64,000 bases of DNA from Bacteroides thetaiotaomicron VPI-5482 (lineage in GTDB: Bacteria; Bacteroidota; Bacteroidia; Bacteroidales; Bacteroidaceae): the NCBI RefSeq assembly GCF_000011065.1, contig NC_004663.1, positions 1,674,001 through 1,738,000 of the forward strand. The letters run 5' to 3'. Below, one piece after another: positions 15,941-24,705 of the stretch. Within the stretch, counting starts at the first letter, position 1, and each line of letters begins with the position of its first letter. The notes under the pieces are model-generated. The model was not told the origin of the DNA. It did not search any database and saw only the letters and a list, made by a program, of their open reading frames with translations. Both the position numbers and the translations under genes were made by a program.

Positions 15941-17143
15941 TCAGTGAGTCAAAACGGCAACCAGATGGTTGATGATGTCTTGCGCTACTTCCTGTTTGGG
16001 CTTCAGAGGATAATCCTCGCGACCTTTGCGATCAATAATGCTAATCTTGTTTGTATCGTGACGGAAGCCGGCTCCCGCATCATTCAGAGAGTTGAGGACG
16101 ATAAAGTCAAAGTTTTTACGTTCGAGCTTTCCTTCGGCATTCTGCTGTTCGTTATTTGTTTCGAGGGCAAACCCCACTAACAGTTGATTGTCTTCTTTGA
16201 TCTTTCCCAGACTTGCAGCAATGTCCTGCGTAGCCTGAAGATGCAAGGTCAGTTCTTCTTCCTTCTCCCGTTTGATCTTTTTGCCGGCCACCGTTTCCGG
16301 GCGGAAATCGGCGACTGCCGCACAAAGAATCCCCACGTCGGAAGTCGGGAAACAGGTTTGCGCTGCCTCATACATTTCCTGAGCAGATTCCACATCTATC
16401 CGGTGGATACGCGAATGCTGCGTTTTCAGTTGCACCGGTCCGGTGATCAATGTCACCTCTGCCCCACGACGGGCACATTCTTCCGCCAAAGCAAATCCCA
16501 TCTTACCGGAAGAATAATTGCCGATAAAACGGACCGGATCGATCTTTTCGTAAGTCGGTCCGGCAGTTATCATAATTTTCCTTCCCTGAAGTTCGGCACT
16601 CGCAGAGAAAAACTCGTCCAGCACTCGGATAATGTTTTCCGGTTCTTCCATACGCCCTTTACCGACCAGATGGCTGGCAAGTTCACCCGTTGCGGGCTCA
16701 ATGATGCGGTTGCCATAGGAACGCAATATATCCAGATTCTTCTGTGTAGAAGGATGTGCATACATATCGAGGTCCATAGCCGGTGCAATGAATACCGGAG
16801 CTTTGGCCGAAAGATAAGTGGTTATCAGCATATTGTCTGCTATCCCGTTCGCCATCTTTCCGATGGTGGAGGCGGTAGCGGGTGCGATCAGCATGGCATC
16901 CGCCCACAGACCCAAGTCCACATGGCTGTTCCACGTACCGTCCCGTTGGGCAAAAAACTCGCTGATGACCGGCTTACTGGTCAAAGCCGAAAGAGTGATG
17001 GGAGTAATAAATTCTTTTCCCGCCGGAGTAATGACCACCTGCACTTCCGCTCCCTGCTTTATCAGTCCGCGGATAATGTAACAAGCCTTATAAGCAGCGA
17101 TGCTACCGGTTATTCCAAGAATTATCTTTTTTCCTTTTAGCAT
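15941..17143 (-). CDS. coaBC: Bifunctional phosphopantothenoylcysteine decarboxylase/phosphopantothenate-cysteine ligase
   Basis: 400 residues. The N-terminal CoaC flavodoxin-like decarboxylase (about 1-180) shows GITGSIAAYKA, SHVDLGLWADAMLIAPATASTIGKMANGIADN and APAMDLDMY. The C-terminal CoaB ligase (about 187-400) shows ITAGPTYEKIDPVRFIGNYSSGKMG, AAVADFRP and KIKREKE. Together they make 4'-phosphopantetheine for CoA synthesis. The start codon shares one base with the exonuclease stop (TAATG). Confidence 0.97.
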   Translation of the reverse strand: MLKGKKIILGITGSIAAYKACYIIRGLIKQGAEVQVVITPAGKEFITPITLSALTSKPVISEFFAQRDGTWNSHVDLGLWADAMLIAPATASTIGKMANGIADNMLITTYLSAKAPVFIAPAMDLDMYAHPSTQKNLDILRSYGNRIIEPATGELASHLVGKGRMEEPENIIRVLDEFFSASAELQGRKIMITAGPTYEKIDPVRFIGNYSSGKMGFALAEECARRGAEVTLITGPVQLKTQHSRIHRIDVESAQEMYEAAQTCFPTSDVGILCAAVADFRPETVAGKKIKREKEEELTLHLQATQDIAASLGKIKEDNQLLVGFALETNNEQQNAEGKLERKNFDFIVLNSLNDAGAGFRHDTNKISIIDRKGREDYPLKPKQEVAQDIINHLVAVLTH

Positions 17144-17922
17144 TATTTTGTAATCAAATTACTCATTTCACGCAGACGGATTTTAGTCAGCACCGCCTTG
17201 GTATTCAACGTGAAATCACTGTTTAAAATCCAGCTGTAGTATCCGGGGTCTTTCTTCAGTACCTCGGCTACAGACATTCCTTTATATTTTCCGAAATTAA
17301 ATACTTCCACACCATTGTCGTCATACACCATCCGGCCGGCAAAGTCCACATTCTTAGTGAAACTTGAATATTCTGCCAGGAAGGCGATGTCGTTCTGAAG
17401 ATCCGGATAGCGGTCGAGCTGTGCTTTCAGCACCTCATAAGTGGCACGTGTATCGGCCTCGGCCGTATGGGCGTCTTCCAGACTCTTTTCGCAATAGAAC
17501 TTATAGGCAGCCGAAAGGGTACGTTGCTCCATCTTGTGGAAAATCACCTGTACATCGACAAACTTGCGCTTCGTCATATCGATATCTACACCGGCACGAA
17601 GAAATTCCTCTGCCAATACCGGAATATCGAAGCGATTAGAGTTGAATCCTGCCAAATCGCAGCCTTCAATGTCACGGGCCACATTCTTTGCCACCTCCTT
17701 GAAAGTCGGACAGTCCGCTACATCGGCATCATAAATGCCATGTACGGCAGAAGAAGCTTCAGGAATATGCATTTCGGGATTGATACGCATTGTTTTCGTT
17801 TCCTCATTCCCGTTAGGATATACTTTCAGATAGCAAATTTCAACGATCCGGTCTGTGTTGATATTGGTTCCCGTTGTCTCCAGATCGAAGAACACAATCG
17901 GGTTTTTCAAATTTAATTTCAT
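17143..17922 (-). CDS. DnaQ-family 3'-5' exonuclease
   Basis: About 259 residues starting at MKLNLKNPIVFFDLETTG. The in-frame upstream extension to 18000 is translated intergenic repeat sequence. ExoI is FFDLETTGT (DxE), ExoII is LAGFNSNRFDIPVL, and ExoIII is HTAEADTRATYEV, so all DEDDh residues are visible. After the nuclease domain (about 1-175) there is a C-terminal FGKYKGMSVAEVLKKDPGYYSWIL segment, found in many Bacteroidetes DnaQ-like proteins (putative exodeoxyribonuclease X C-terminal type). It is probably a proofreading/repair exonuclease; whether it serves as the Pol III epsilon subunit cannot be told. Its neighbours dnaN and recN fit a replication/repair role. Confidence 0.9.
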   Translation of the reverse strand: MKLNLKNPIVFFDLETTGTNINTDRIVEICYLKVYPNGNEETKTMRINPEMHIPEASSAVHGIYDADVADCPTFKEVAKNVARDIEGCDLAGFNSNRFDIPVLAEEFLRAGVDIDMTKRKFVDVQVIFHKMEQRTLSAAYKFYCEKSLEDAHTAEADTRATYEVLKAQLDRYPDLQNDIAFLAEYSSFTKNVDFAGRMVYDDNGVEVFNFGKYKGMSVAEVLKKDPGYYSWILNSDFTLNTKAVLTKIRLREMSNLITK

Positions 17923-17930
17923 TTCTTTCT

Positions 17931-18050
17931 TTAATGGATAATGGATAATGGAGAATTGATAATGGATAGGAAACATAAAAAATGGATAACTCCTGACCAC
18001 TGACAGCGCAGCTCATTATCCATTATCCATTCTCAATTATCCATTAAATA
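17931..18050. repeat. Inverted array of a 7-bp unit (TAATGGA)
   Basis: Left arm: TAATGGA three times in tandem, then GAATTGA and TAATGGA (17931-17967). Right arm: the same heptamers on the other strand (ATTATCC/TCCATTA units, about 18012-18046). Together they could form a long imperfect hairpin between dnaN and the exonuclease gene. The sequence is non-coding. A second array of the same design lies at 26985-27095. Confidence 0.7.
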
Positions 18051-18055
18051 ATTAA

Positions 18056-19180
18056 TTAATCGTTCAGCATCATCGGCATCAGCAGCATCAGCAAGTCTTC
18101 ATTTTCTTCCTGTTCTACCGGCACAATGACTCCGGCACGCGACGGGTCGGCAAGCTCGATTACCACTTCATCGGCCGAAATATTGTTCAGGATATCGATG
18201 AGGAAAGTAGACTTGAATCCGATGCTCATAGCGGCACCCGAATATTGGCAAACTTGTGTTTCTTCGGCAGAAGTGGAGAAATCGATGTCCTGTGCGGAAA
18301 TCACAATCTGATTCTCCTGCATACGCAGTTTGATCAAACTGCTTGCCTGCGAAGAGAAGATAGACACGCGGCGCAAAGCTCCGATCAGTTGCTGACGGTC
18401 TACAGTCACTTTATGAGGGTTGTTCTGCGGAATTACCGAGTTGTAGTTCGGATAGCGTCCTTCGATCAGACGGCAGACCATGCGGTAGCTTTCCAGCATA
18501 AACACAGCGTTGCGTTCGTCAAATTCGATGGTTACTGTTCCCTGTTCTTTCGGAAGCAGGTTTTTCAGCAATGTAGCGGGCTTCTTCGGAAGGATGAACG
18601 CGGCACGTTCGTTTCCTTTGGCAGCCAGCGTTTTGCAACGTACCAGCTTATGACCGTCCGATGCCACCATCGTGATGTCTTCTGTTGTAATATCGAAATA
18701 TATACCGTTCATTACCGGACGGAGTTCGTCGTCGGCAGTTGCGAATACCGAACGGTTGATGCCACCCAGCAGTACACCTGCTTCCATCTCCACGCGGACT
18801 GCATTTTCGCCCAGCACAGCCGACTGCGGAAATTCGTCAGCATTCTGTCCCATCAGACTATATTTTCCGTTCTGATACTGCACGGTGATTTCATAATTGT
18901 CCGTGTTGACGTAAAATGTCAACGGTTGTTCCGGAATTTCTTTCAGTGCATCAAGCAATGTTTTCGCTACTACGGCAAAACGCCCGTTTGTATCGCTTTC
19001 ATTTACCTCAACGGTTGTCACCATGGTCGTTTCACTGTCAGAAACAGTCACAGACAATGTTCCGTCTTCCAATTCGAAGAGAAAACAATCGAGAATAGGC
19101 AGCGCATTCTTTGAGTTAATTACACGACTGATAGCCTGTAAATGGCTGGAAAGAGCAGTACTTGAAACGATAAATTTCAT
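18056..19180 (-). CDS. dnaN: DNA polymerase III beta sliding clamp
   Basis: 374 residues from the ATG at 19180 (MKFIVSSTALSSHLQAIS); the 30-residue upstream extension lacks family similarity and covers the promoter region. It has the three-domain clamp pattern, including SLMGQNADEFPQ, FATADDELRPVMNGIYFD and the C-terminal LLMLLMPMMLND, which ends like other clamps (MPMR-type tail). It is the processivity factor of replication. It is divergent from the DUF3127 gene. Confidence 0.97.
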   Translation of the reverse strand: MKFIVSSTALSSHLQAISRVINSKNALPILDCFLFELEDGTLSVTVSDSETTMVTTVEVNESDTNGRFAVVAKTLLDALKEIPEQPLTFYVNTDNYEITVQYQNGKYSLMGQNADEFPQSAVLGENAVRVEMEAGVLLGGINRSVFATADDELRPVMNGIYFDITTEDITMVASDGHKLVRCKTLAAKGNERAAFILPKKPATLLKNLLPKEQGTVTIEFDERNAVFMLESYRMVCRLIEGRYPNYNSVIPQNNPHKVTVDRQQLIGALRRVSIFSSQASSLIKLRMQENQIVISAQDIDFSTSAEETQVCQYSGAAMSIGFKSTFLIDILNNISADEVVIELADPSRAGVIVPVEQEENEDLLMLLMPMMLND

Positions 19181-19218
19181 ATATTTTCGAGTATTTAAGT
19201 TTTGAATTATATATCGCA

Positions 19219-19251
19219 CAAAGTTACGAAAAAAGATTCGTGCTGCCCAAG
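19219..19251 (-). promoter_or_regulatory. Predicted dnaN promoter
   Basis: Minus strand: CTTG at 19251-19248, 21 bases, then a perfect -7 box TAACTTTG at 19226-19219. The predicted transcript has a leader of about 35 nt before the dnaN ATG, which supports the shorter dnaN start. Confidence 0.65.
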
Positions 19252-19332
19252 AAAACGAAAGAAAAAACAAGCATTGTGTGAGGGATATTCCTAAAAAATT
19301 GTAACTTCGCCGCAGAATTTAAAATTATCGCA

Positions 19333-19707
19333 ATGGAATTTACAGGAAAAATCATCGCTATCCTCCCTCCGAGAGGTGGAGTCTCAAAGACTAGCGGCAA
19401 CGAGTGGAAATCACAAGAGTTCGTAATCGAAAACCATGACCAATATCCGCGCAAAATGTGTTTCGACGTATTTGGCGCCGACAAAATCGAACAGTTCAAC
19501 ATTCAGATGGGCGAAGAACTGACCGTATCATTCGACGTTGACGCCCGTCAATGGAACGACCGTTGGTTCAACAGTATCCGTGCATGGAAAGTTGAACGTG
19601 TAGGCGCAGGTGCTCCTATGACTCCGGGTGCCCCCGTTCCTCCCCCGGCTCCGTCTGCTACTCCGGATTTCACTATGGGTGACGCAAAAGACGACCTGCC
19701 GTTCTAA
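19333..19707 (+). CDS. DUF3127 protein with SSB-like acidic C-terminal tip
   Basis: 124 residues. The conserved DUF3127 domain (about 1-90, MEFTGKIIAILPPRGGVSKTSGNEW, RKMCFDVFGADKI, WNDRWFNSIRAW) has the strand pattern of an OB fold. It is followed by a proline-rich linker (PGAPVPPPAPSATP) and ends DAKDDLPF. That tail copies the acidic DDDIPF-type tip by which single-stranded-DNA-binding proteins recruit repair partners. Cellular role is not established. It lies divergent from dnaN in a replication/repair neighbourhood and ends at its own terminator. Confidence 0.88.
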   Translation: MEFTGKIIAILPPRGGVSKTSGNEWKSQEFVIENHDQYPRKMCFDVFGADKIEQFNIQMGEELTVSFDVDARQWNDRWFNSIRAWKVERVGAGAPMTPGAPVPPPAPSATPDFTMGDAKDDLPF

Positions 19708-19727
19708 GAATTAAAAACAATCTGCAT

Positions 19728-19767
19728 AAAAAACTCCCGATGGAACTATTTCTGTCGGGAGTTTTTT
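19728..19767 (+). terminator. Rho-independent terminator after the DUF3127 gene
   Basis: Arms AAAACTCCCGA and TCGGGAGTTTT (within 19728-19740 and 19755-19767) with a 14-base loop and a T run, 20 bases after the stop codon. Confidence 0.88.
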
Positions 19768-19836
19768 ATGACTGTCCCCTGCAGTAACCAGACACCGGGC
19801 TGAAGTGAATTCACCTCGGGGCCAATGCGGATTCAG

Positions 19837-19925
19837 CAGCGAGGCGAAAAGGACTGAGCAGCGAGGCGAAAGGAATTGAGCAGCGAGACGAAGGAGATTG
19901 GACAGCGAGACGGAAAAGCCCCCAT
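19837..19925. repeat. Tandem array with 22-bp period (CAGCGAG unit)
   Basis: The word CAGCGAG begins at 19837, 19859, 19881 and 19903, exactly 22 bp apart. Each copy is followed by a G/A-rich tail (GCGAAAAGG...GAG). Weaker copies in the same register seem to extend left to about 19793. The unit is not palindromic and 22 is not a multiple of three, so it is not coding. Confidence 0.8.
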
Positions 19926-19956
19926 GAAGGTATGCCAAAAGTCAATAGTAACTAAA

Positions 19957-20101
19957 CTCTCCTCCTTCAGGAAGGAGGAGTACCCGTAGGGGGAGGTGGT
20001 AGGTGAATACATAATCCTGTCATTTACAAAGAAATAGGAACAAACATTATTTCTCCTACCACCTCGGTCTTCGACCACTCCTCCTTCCCGAAGGAGGAGA
20101 A
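19957..20101. mobile_element. MITE-like element with nested palindromes
   Basis: Two inverted arms of about 46 bp (19957-20003 and 20055-20100) flank a 51-bp centre. Each arm begins with its own perfect palindrome around CTCCTCCTTC/GAAGGAGGAG and ends with GAGGTGGTAGG. No ORF is inside. Such small non-coding elements are usually mobilised in trans or act as REP-like sequences; which applies here is unknown. No convincing target-site duplication can be seen. Confidence 0.6.
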
Positions 20102-20425
20102 TAGAGATAGAATCGACTTTTTAGTCACCCCCATTCGAGATGGAATCGATTTTTTAGCCCCCACTTTAGTTCTTTTGACACCCCTTCATGAATTCTCTCA
20201 AAGGCATCTTACGGAATGGAATAAAAAGTGAATCAGCGGCGGCAAAATTCTCTATTTTTTTTCTTATTAATTCTATTTCTTTAGAATAGAATTATATACT
20301 CTTCTCTACTCTACTGGTTTCCATTCGGTTTTCGCGCCCTGCCAGAAGGCGTTTCAGAGCTTTTAGTTTCACAAATTAAGAGTTGTTTTTCCCCTCTATT
20401 TTTCGCCTGTTTTTTTCATCGAATT
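20102..20425. other. Intergenic stretch with one direct repeat
   Basis: A direct repeat of about 33 bp starts at 20106 and 20139 (GATRGAATCGAYTTTTTAG). A 9-bp inverted repeat AATTCTATT/AATAGAATT occurs near 20268. I see no ORF or RNA gene. Confidence 0.4.
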
Positions 20426-22003
20426 CTATTCGGATTTATACTTCAAAACAATGTTGGGATAAACCACCCCGTCCGCACAAGTAAACTGCGCAAAAAGAAT
20501 GAAATTACGGAAAAATTCGGAGTTGCGGAGAAAGAATTCCGGCACATAATGAACCTGATGTCCGGACTGTTCGAGTACGTGTCCAAAGTCCGCCATCAAC
20601 ATGAAATGATACGAATCGGACAATCCGTCCGTCCCCGCCCGATAAGCCAAAGCGCCGTCAAGCACTTCGTCATTATCCAGCTGGCGGATATATCGTGACA
20701 AACTATCTTCATCGGGGGCAAGCAGTAAACGTCCGCCATAAAATGTAGCGAAAACATGCAAGGACGGCTCTACAAAACTGGTTAGTTGCGTAAACAACGT
20801 TGTTTGAGGCAACCTGTACACAGGGTATGCTTTAGAGGGAGTATAACAAAAAGTTATACGTGAATTCCGGCCTGTTCCTTCCTCTGCCGGAGCCGTATTT
20901 ACCAAAGAGCGCAACATCCTTTCCGCCTCAGCCACATCCATCACCGAGAGACTTAAAACAGCCGCAGGCCCCATCAGAGAGTCTTCCCGCTGGAAAAGAC
21001 AAGCCACCAAATCCTGCCCCGTATTCTCTGCCAGATAACGTGACAATTCCCGATCCCGATTCAGCACTTCACTCGTTCTGCCTGCCGTCGCATATTCCTG
21101 CGTACCGCCATAGGAAAGCAGGGATGCCCAGTCCGTAATGCCCTGTTTACTGAAATAAAAAGCAGTGGAAGGCAGTGTCTCGCCCGGAAATCCTTTGACA
21201 GATTCCTGCTGGCGGATTACATTTATAAAGTTAAAACAAGTATCTACATAATGGCTGACTCCGGAGAAATAAATGAAATCATCCTTCAGCTTCATATCAA
21301 ACTCCGTCCATCCCATCATTCCTGCCAGACGAGTGTAGACGGTAGCAACAGTCGGACTTTTCTTCGGCGCCCGCACTTCTTTAAAAGCAGAGTCGGCAGC
21401 CAGCGACTTGCCGGTTTTGCGGATATCTATCACCTCCTCTATCAGCTTTTTCTGACAACTGAGCACCAGAAAGTCTTCCGTCAGATAGCAGGCGAGAAAA
21501 TCACCGTCCGCCATCGGATAGATAATGATATCTTCACCCTTATAATCGAATGTTTTCGGAGGATAGCCCGACGAAACATATTTCTGCACAAAACGGTCGA
21601 TCAGCGCACGGTCTCCATTCCCCAACCGGCAGTAAAGCACCTGATTACGATCATTGTCCGGCTCATGGAAACTGATCAGCATCTGATTCATTTGCCTGCT
21701 CAGACCGTGAGGAGCATCTTCGAGAAGAGAATAAAGATATTGTTTCAGATAAGAAAAGAGTTTGGAAACATAAAGATACTGGTGATCCCGACTACAGGTC
21801 AGCTCATCCACTTCCATTACAAATTCGGCTACATCTTCCGTCGCAAACACTGCTGAAACAGAGGACGGAACCAAGGTATAGAGATCAAAATCTTTCTGAT
21901 CTTCGGCAGCCGACAACCTAAAAAAAGAGTACAACGCAAAACCTGAGCACAAAAGTACAACAGAAGAAGTGATCGCTATTTTCACTATCGTACGAAGTTT
22001 CAT
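20426..22003 (-). CDS. Membrane-anchored protein of unknown function (DUF3352-like)
   Basis: 525 residues. An N-terminal signal-anchor (about 8-30, VKIAITSSVVLLCSGFALYSFF) is followed by a large extracytoplasmic domain without catalytic motifs. Segments such as LYTLVPSSVSAVFATEDVAEF, DFLACYLTEDFLVLSCQKKLIEEVI and LLLAPDEDSLSRYIRQL resemble DUF3352-type proteins, which also begin with 'P.....f......'-like strands and repeat them. I do not recognise a function. It is the last gene after murB and the MBL hydrolase, 83 bases away with its own good promoter. Confidence 0.8.
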   Translation of the reverse strand: MKLRTIVKIAITSSVVLLCSGFALYSFFRLSAAEDQKDFDLYTLVPSSVSAVFATEDVAEFVMEVDELTCSRDHQYLYVSKLFSYLKQYLYSLLEDAPHGLSRQMNQMLISFHEPDNDRNQVLYCRLGNGDRALIDRFVQKYVSSGYPPKTFDYKGEDIIIYPMADGDFLACYLTEDFLVLSCQKKLIEEVIDIRKTGKSLAADSAFKEVRAPKKSPTVATVYTRLAGMMGWTEFDMKLKDDFIYFSGVSHYVDTCFNFINVIRQQESVKGFPGETLPSTAFYFSKQGITDWASLLSYGGTQEYATAGRTSEVLNRDRELSRYLAENTGQDLVACLFQREDSLMGPAAVLSLSVMDVAEAERMLRSLVNTAPAEEGTGRNSRITFCYTPSKAYPVYRLPQTTLFTQLTSFVEPSLHVFATFYGGRLLLAPDEDSLSRYIRQLDNDEVLDGALAYRAGTDGLSDSYHFMLMADFGHVLEQSGHQVHYVPEFFLRNSEFFRNFILFAQFTCADGVVYPNIVLKYKSE

Positions 22004-22029
22004 AATATTTGCTGTTTATCGGCTAGGGG

Positions 22030-22060
22030 CAAAAATAATAATTTCTACAAAGAAAACAAA
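22030..22060 (-). promoter_or_regulatory. Predicted promoter of the DUF3352-like gene
   Basis: Minus strand: TTTG at 22060-22057, 19 bases, then TATTTTTG at 22037-22030. Both boxes match the Bacteroides consensus. Confidence 0.65.
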
Positions 22061-22086
22061 ACTTTTGCTAAAAAAATCACCAATAA

Positions 22087-22845
22087 TCAGAAAATGATTT
22101 CCATTCCGTCATATGTAAGGTGAATATTTTCAGGAAGCTCCTTCTCTACCTTCTTGTGCAGCCCCATATCATGACTCATGTGGATGAAGTATGTCTCCTT
22201 TGCCCGAATACGTTCTGCCACCTTCAATGCCTCCTCCAGATTCTGGTGAGTAGGATGAGGAGCGATACGAAGCGCATTCATAATCAGAACATCTATCCCT
22301 TCCAATTGTTCATACGATTCTTCGGGCATGGTCAGCATATCCGTGATATACCCCAGCCTGCCGATACGGTAGCCCAGAATCGGCAGCCGACCATGCATCA
22401 CCCGCAAAGGCACCACTTCCGTATGGTGGATGGAAAAGGCGTGCCCGACCTCAATTTCCTGCAAGGGAATATCAGGAACACCGGGATAACGGTGATCGAC
22501 AAAACAATAAGGCATCCGCAAACGCAATGCGCGTGCCACATATTCTTCGGCATAGATAGGAACCGCCCCGAAGCGGCAAAACGGACGCAAATCATCCAGC
22601 CCGCCCACGTGGTCATAATGTTCGTGCGTAATGAGCACACCGTCTATCTTCTCAAAAGGAAGGTGTAACACCTGCGCCCGAAAATCGGGCCCGCAGTCTA
22701 TAAGTATCCGCGCATCTTCCGTCTCAACGATCGCAGACGCACGCAGACGATTATCTTTCGGATCGGCAGAAGTGCAGACCGGACAGGTACATCCAATCTG
22801 AGGAACTCCCGTCGATGTTCCGCTTCCAAGTATTCTTACTTTCAT
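22087..22845 (-). CDS. Metallo-beta-lactamase-fold hydrolase (PhnP-like)
   Basis: 252 residues. It opens with [26 protein letters not shown], the N-terminus shared by PhnP and related cyclic phosphodiesterases, then has the metal site [17 protein letters not shown] (HxHxDH) and later metal-binding His residues ([18 protein letters not shown]). Likely a cyclic-phosphate or related phosphodiesterase in the cytoplasm; the substrate is unknown. It overlaps murB by 4 bases (ATGA). Confidence 0.88.
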
Positions 22846-23876
22846 TTTCCAACCAAATTTACTTCCGGATGAATGTCTATGCCGAATTTCGCACGAACAG
22901 AAGCCCGCACTGCATCCGAAAGCGCAAGGACGTCGCTGCCTTTCGCTCCGCCCCGATTGACGAGCACCAAGGCCTGTTTGTCATGCACTGCCGCCGGACC
23001 TAATGCTTTTCCTTTCCAGCCGCACTGATCAATCATCCATCCTGCCGGAATCTTCACTCGTCCGTCATTCAGTTCGTAGAAGGGGATTCGGGGAAATTCC
23101 TGCTGCAAGGCTTCCAGTTTTTCGCGCGGAACGATGGGATTCATAAAGAAACTGCCGGCATTTCCCATCACTTTCGGGTCGGGCAATTTGCTTTCACGGA
23201 TATCGATAATCACTTTCCGGAGGATCGGCAAGGTCAGTTCGGGATATTTTTCGAGCTCCTGACGGATGGTGCCGTAATCTAATGTATACCGTTCTTCCTT
23301 ACTGAGCCGGAAGCAGACATAGGTCACAAATACGGATTTATTCTCCGGGCGTTTGAAAATGCTGTCGCGATAGGCATAGCCACATTCATCTACAGCATAA
23401 ACACGCTCCTCACCGTGAATGTTCACTGTTTCGACAGAGGTGATCAGGTCTTTCACTTCCACGCCATAGGCACCGATATTCTGCACGGCACTCGCTCCCA
23501 CTTCACCGGGAATAAGGGAGAGATTTTCCGTTCCATACCAGCCATGCTCTACGCAATAGCCTACAAAGTCATCCCAGACCACGCCTGCTCCTACCCGTAC
23601 GGCTACACTCCGTTCGTCCTCTTCCGTCACCTCGATCCCTTCGATGCGGGAATGTAAGACCAGCCCTTCATAGTCTTTGACAAAAAGCAGGTTGCTTCCG
23701 CCGCCTATATGCAAAAAAGGTGTCGTAAGGGCACCTTGAGCTATCAATGTCTTCAGTTCTTCTACCGAAGCATATTCCTGAAACCGTTCGGCATAGACAT
23801 CAATGCCGAACGTATTGTGTGATAAAAGAGAATACATATCTTCCGTTTTTTCGTTGCTAAATACTGGTATCTTCAA
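22842..23876 (-). CDS. murB: UDP-N-acetylenolpyruvoylglucosamine reductase
   Basis: 344 residues, type I MurB length. FAD-binding features: [20 protein letters not shown] and [22 protein letters not shown]. The catalytic serine is in [12 protein letters not shown], and the C-terminal Glu is in HPEVNLVGK. It reduces UDP-GlcNAc-enolpyruvate to UDP-MurNAc for peptidoglycan. It overlaps the lipoprotein gene upstream by 20 bases. Confidence 0.97.
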
Positions 23877-24705
23877 ACTTATACAGTTGCCATTCGCCTG
23901 CTTTCCGCCTAAAATATAGAATATTAGAGAAGCCGTTTCCGATTCCCTTCAAGGCGAGAATCTTTGTCGGCGAGTTATCATCATTCCGCTGTCCGTAATT
24001 GATATTCGAAAGGCGGTCTGTAGGCAATGCCGGCTTGAAGGCAAACCACTGGTTCAAATCAAGAGAGGTCTCCAGAATAGAGAAGTCATCGTCCGGATCT
24101 GAGGTGACAAAAGCCAGAGGCTCCTGCACACGCCGGCTTTGAAAAAGGCTGTCAGCAGCAAAATGACTGAAAAACTCCACAAAGTCTTCATTTTCATTCC
24201 GCTCAACAGGGCGCAGATTGATAGCCTCCAGTATCCATGCCCCTTTGATACGCTCAAAATAATACTTTTTCACCATTCGGGTTTTCACGAATATCCATTC
24301 CACCTGAACGGAGGTCAGTGAGGTGTCCCCCACCAAATCCATGTCTTCTTCTTTATCAAACAGGAGCGTATAATAATGCTGTTTGGTAAATAAGTCATCA
24401 TGCTTCCAGTTGCGTTCTTCGATATTGGTTTTCTCATCTCCCTTGTAATAGGGCAACGGAAACTTGACACGCTGACGCTGCAAGGCATCATCGGAAGCAA
24501 AATTATAGATAAAATCGTCGAAAGATTCGTCCGCTTCTGTCGGTTTGGGCTCTTCCGGCAATTCCTCCTGATGGATCGAATCGGCTTTGTGCCGGATAGA
24601 ATCCACCTCTTGAGTGATAGATGCAAAGGGGTCGATGTTCGTTTTCTTGTTTCCACAGGAACCAAGGATAGTAAGCACCAGAACCCCCGCAATTAGTTTT
24701 TTCAT
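23857..24705 (-). CDS. DUF4348-type lipoprotein
   Basis: 282 residues. A lipoprotein signal ([19 protein letters not shown], lipobox LGSC, Cys17) precedes a charged linker ([15 protein letters not shown]). Two similar halves follow: [25 protein letters not shown] and [25 protein letters not shown]. This internal duplication suggests a two-domain fold. It matches the Bacteroidales DUF4348 family; function unknown. The start overlaps the tdh stop by 4 bases. Confidence 0.82.

Noticed and set aside
19711..20078. Two overlapping minus-strand ORFs downstream of the DUF3127 gene
   Set aside because: They are translations of the 22-bp array D and the MITE-like element.
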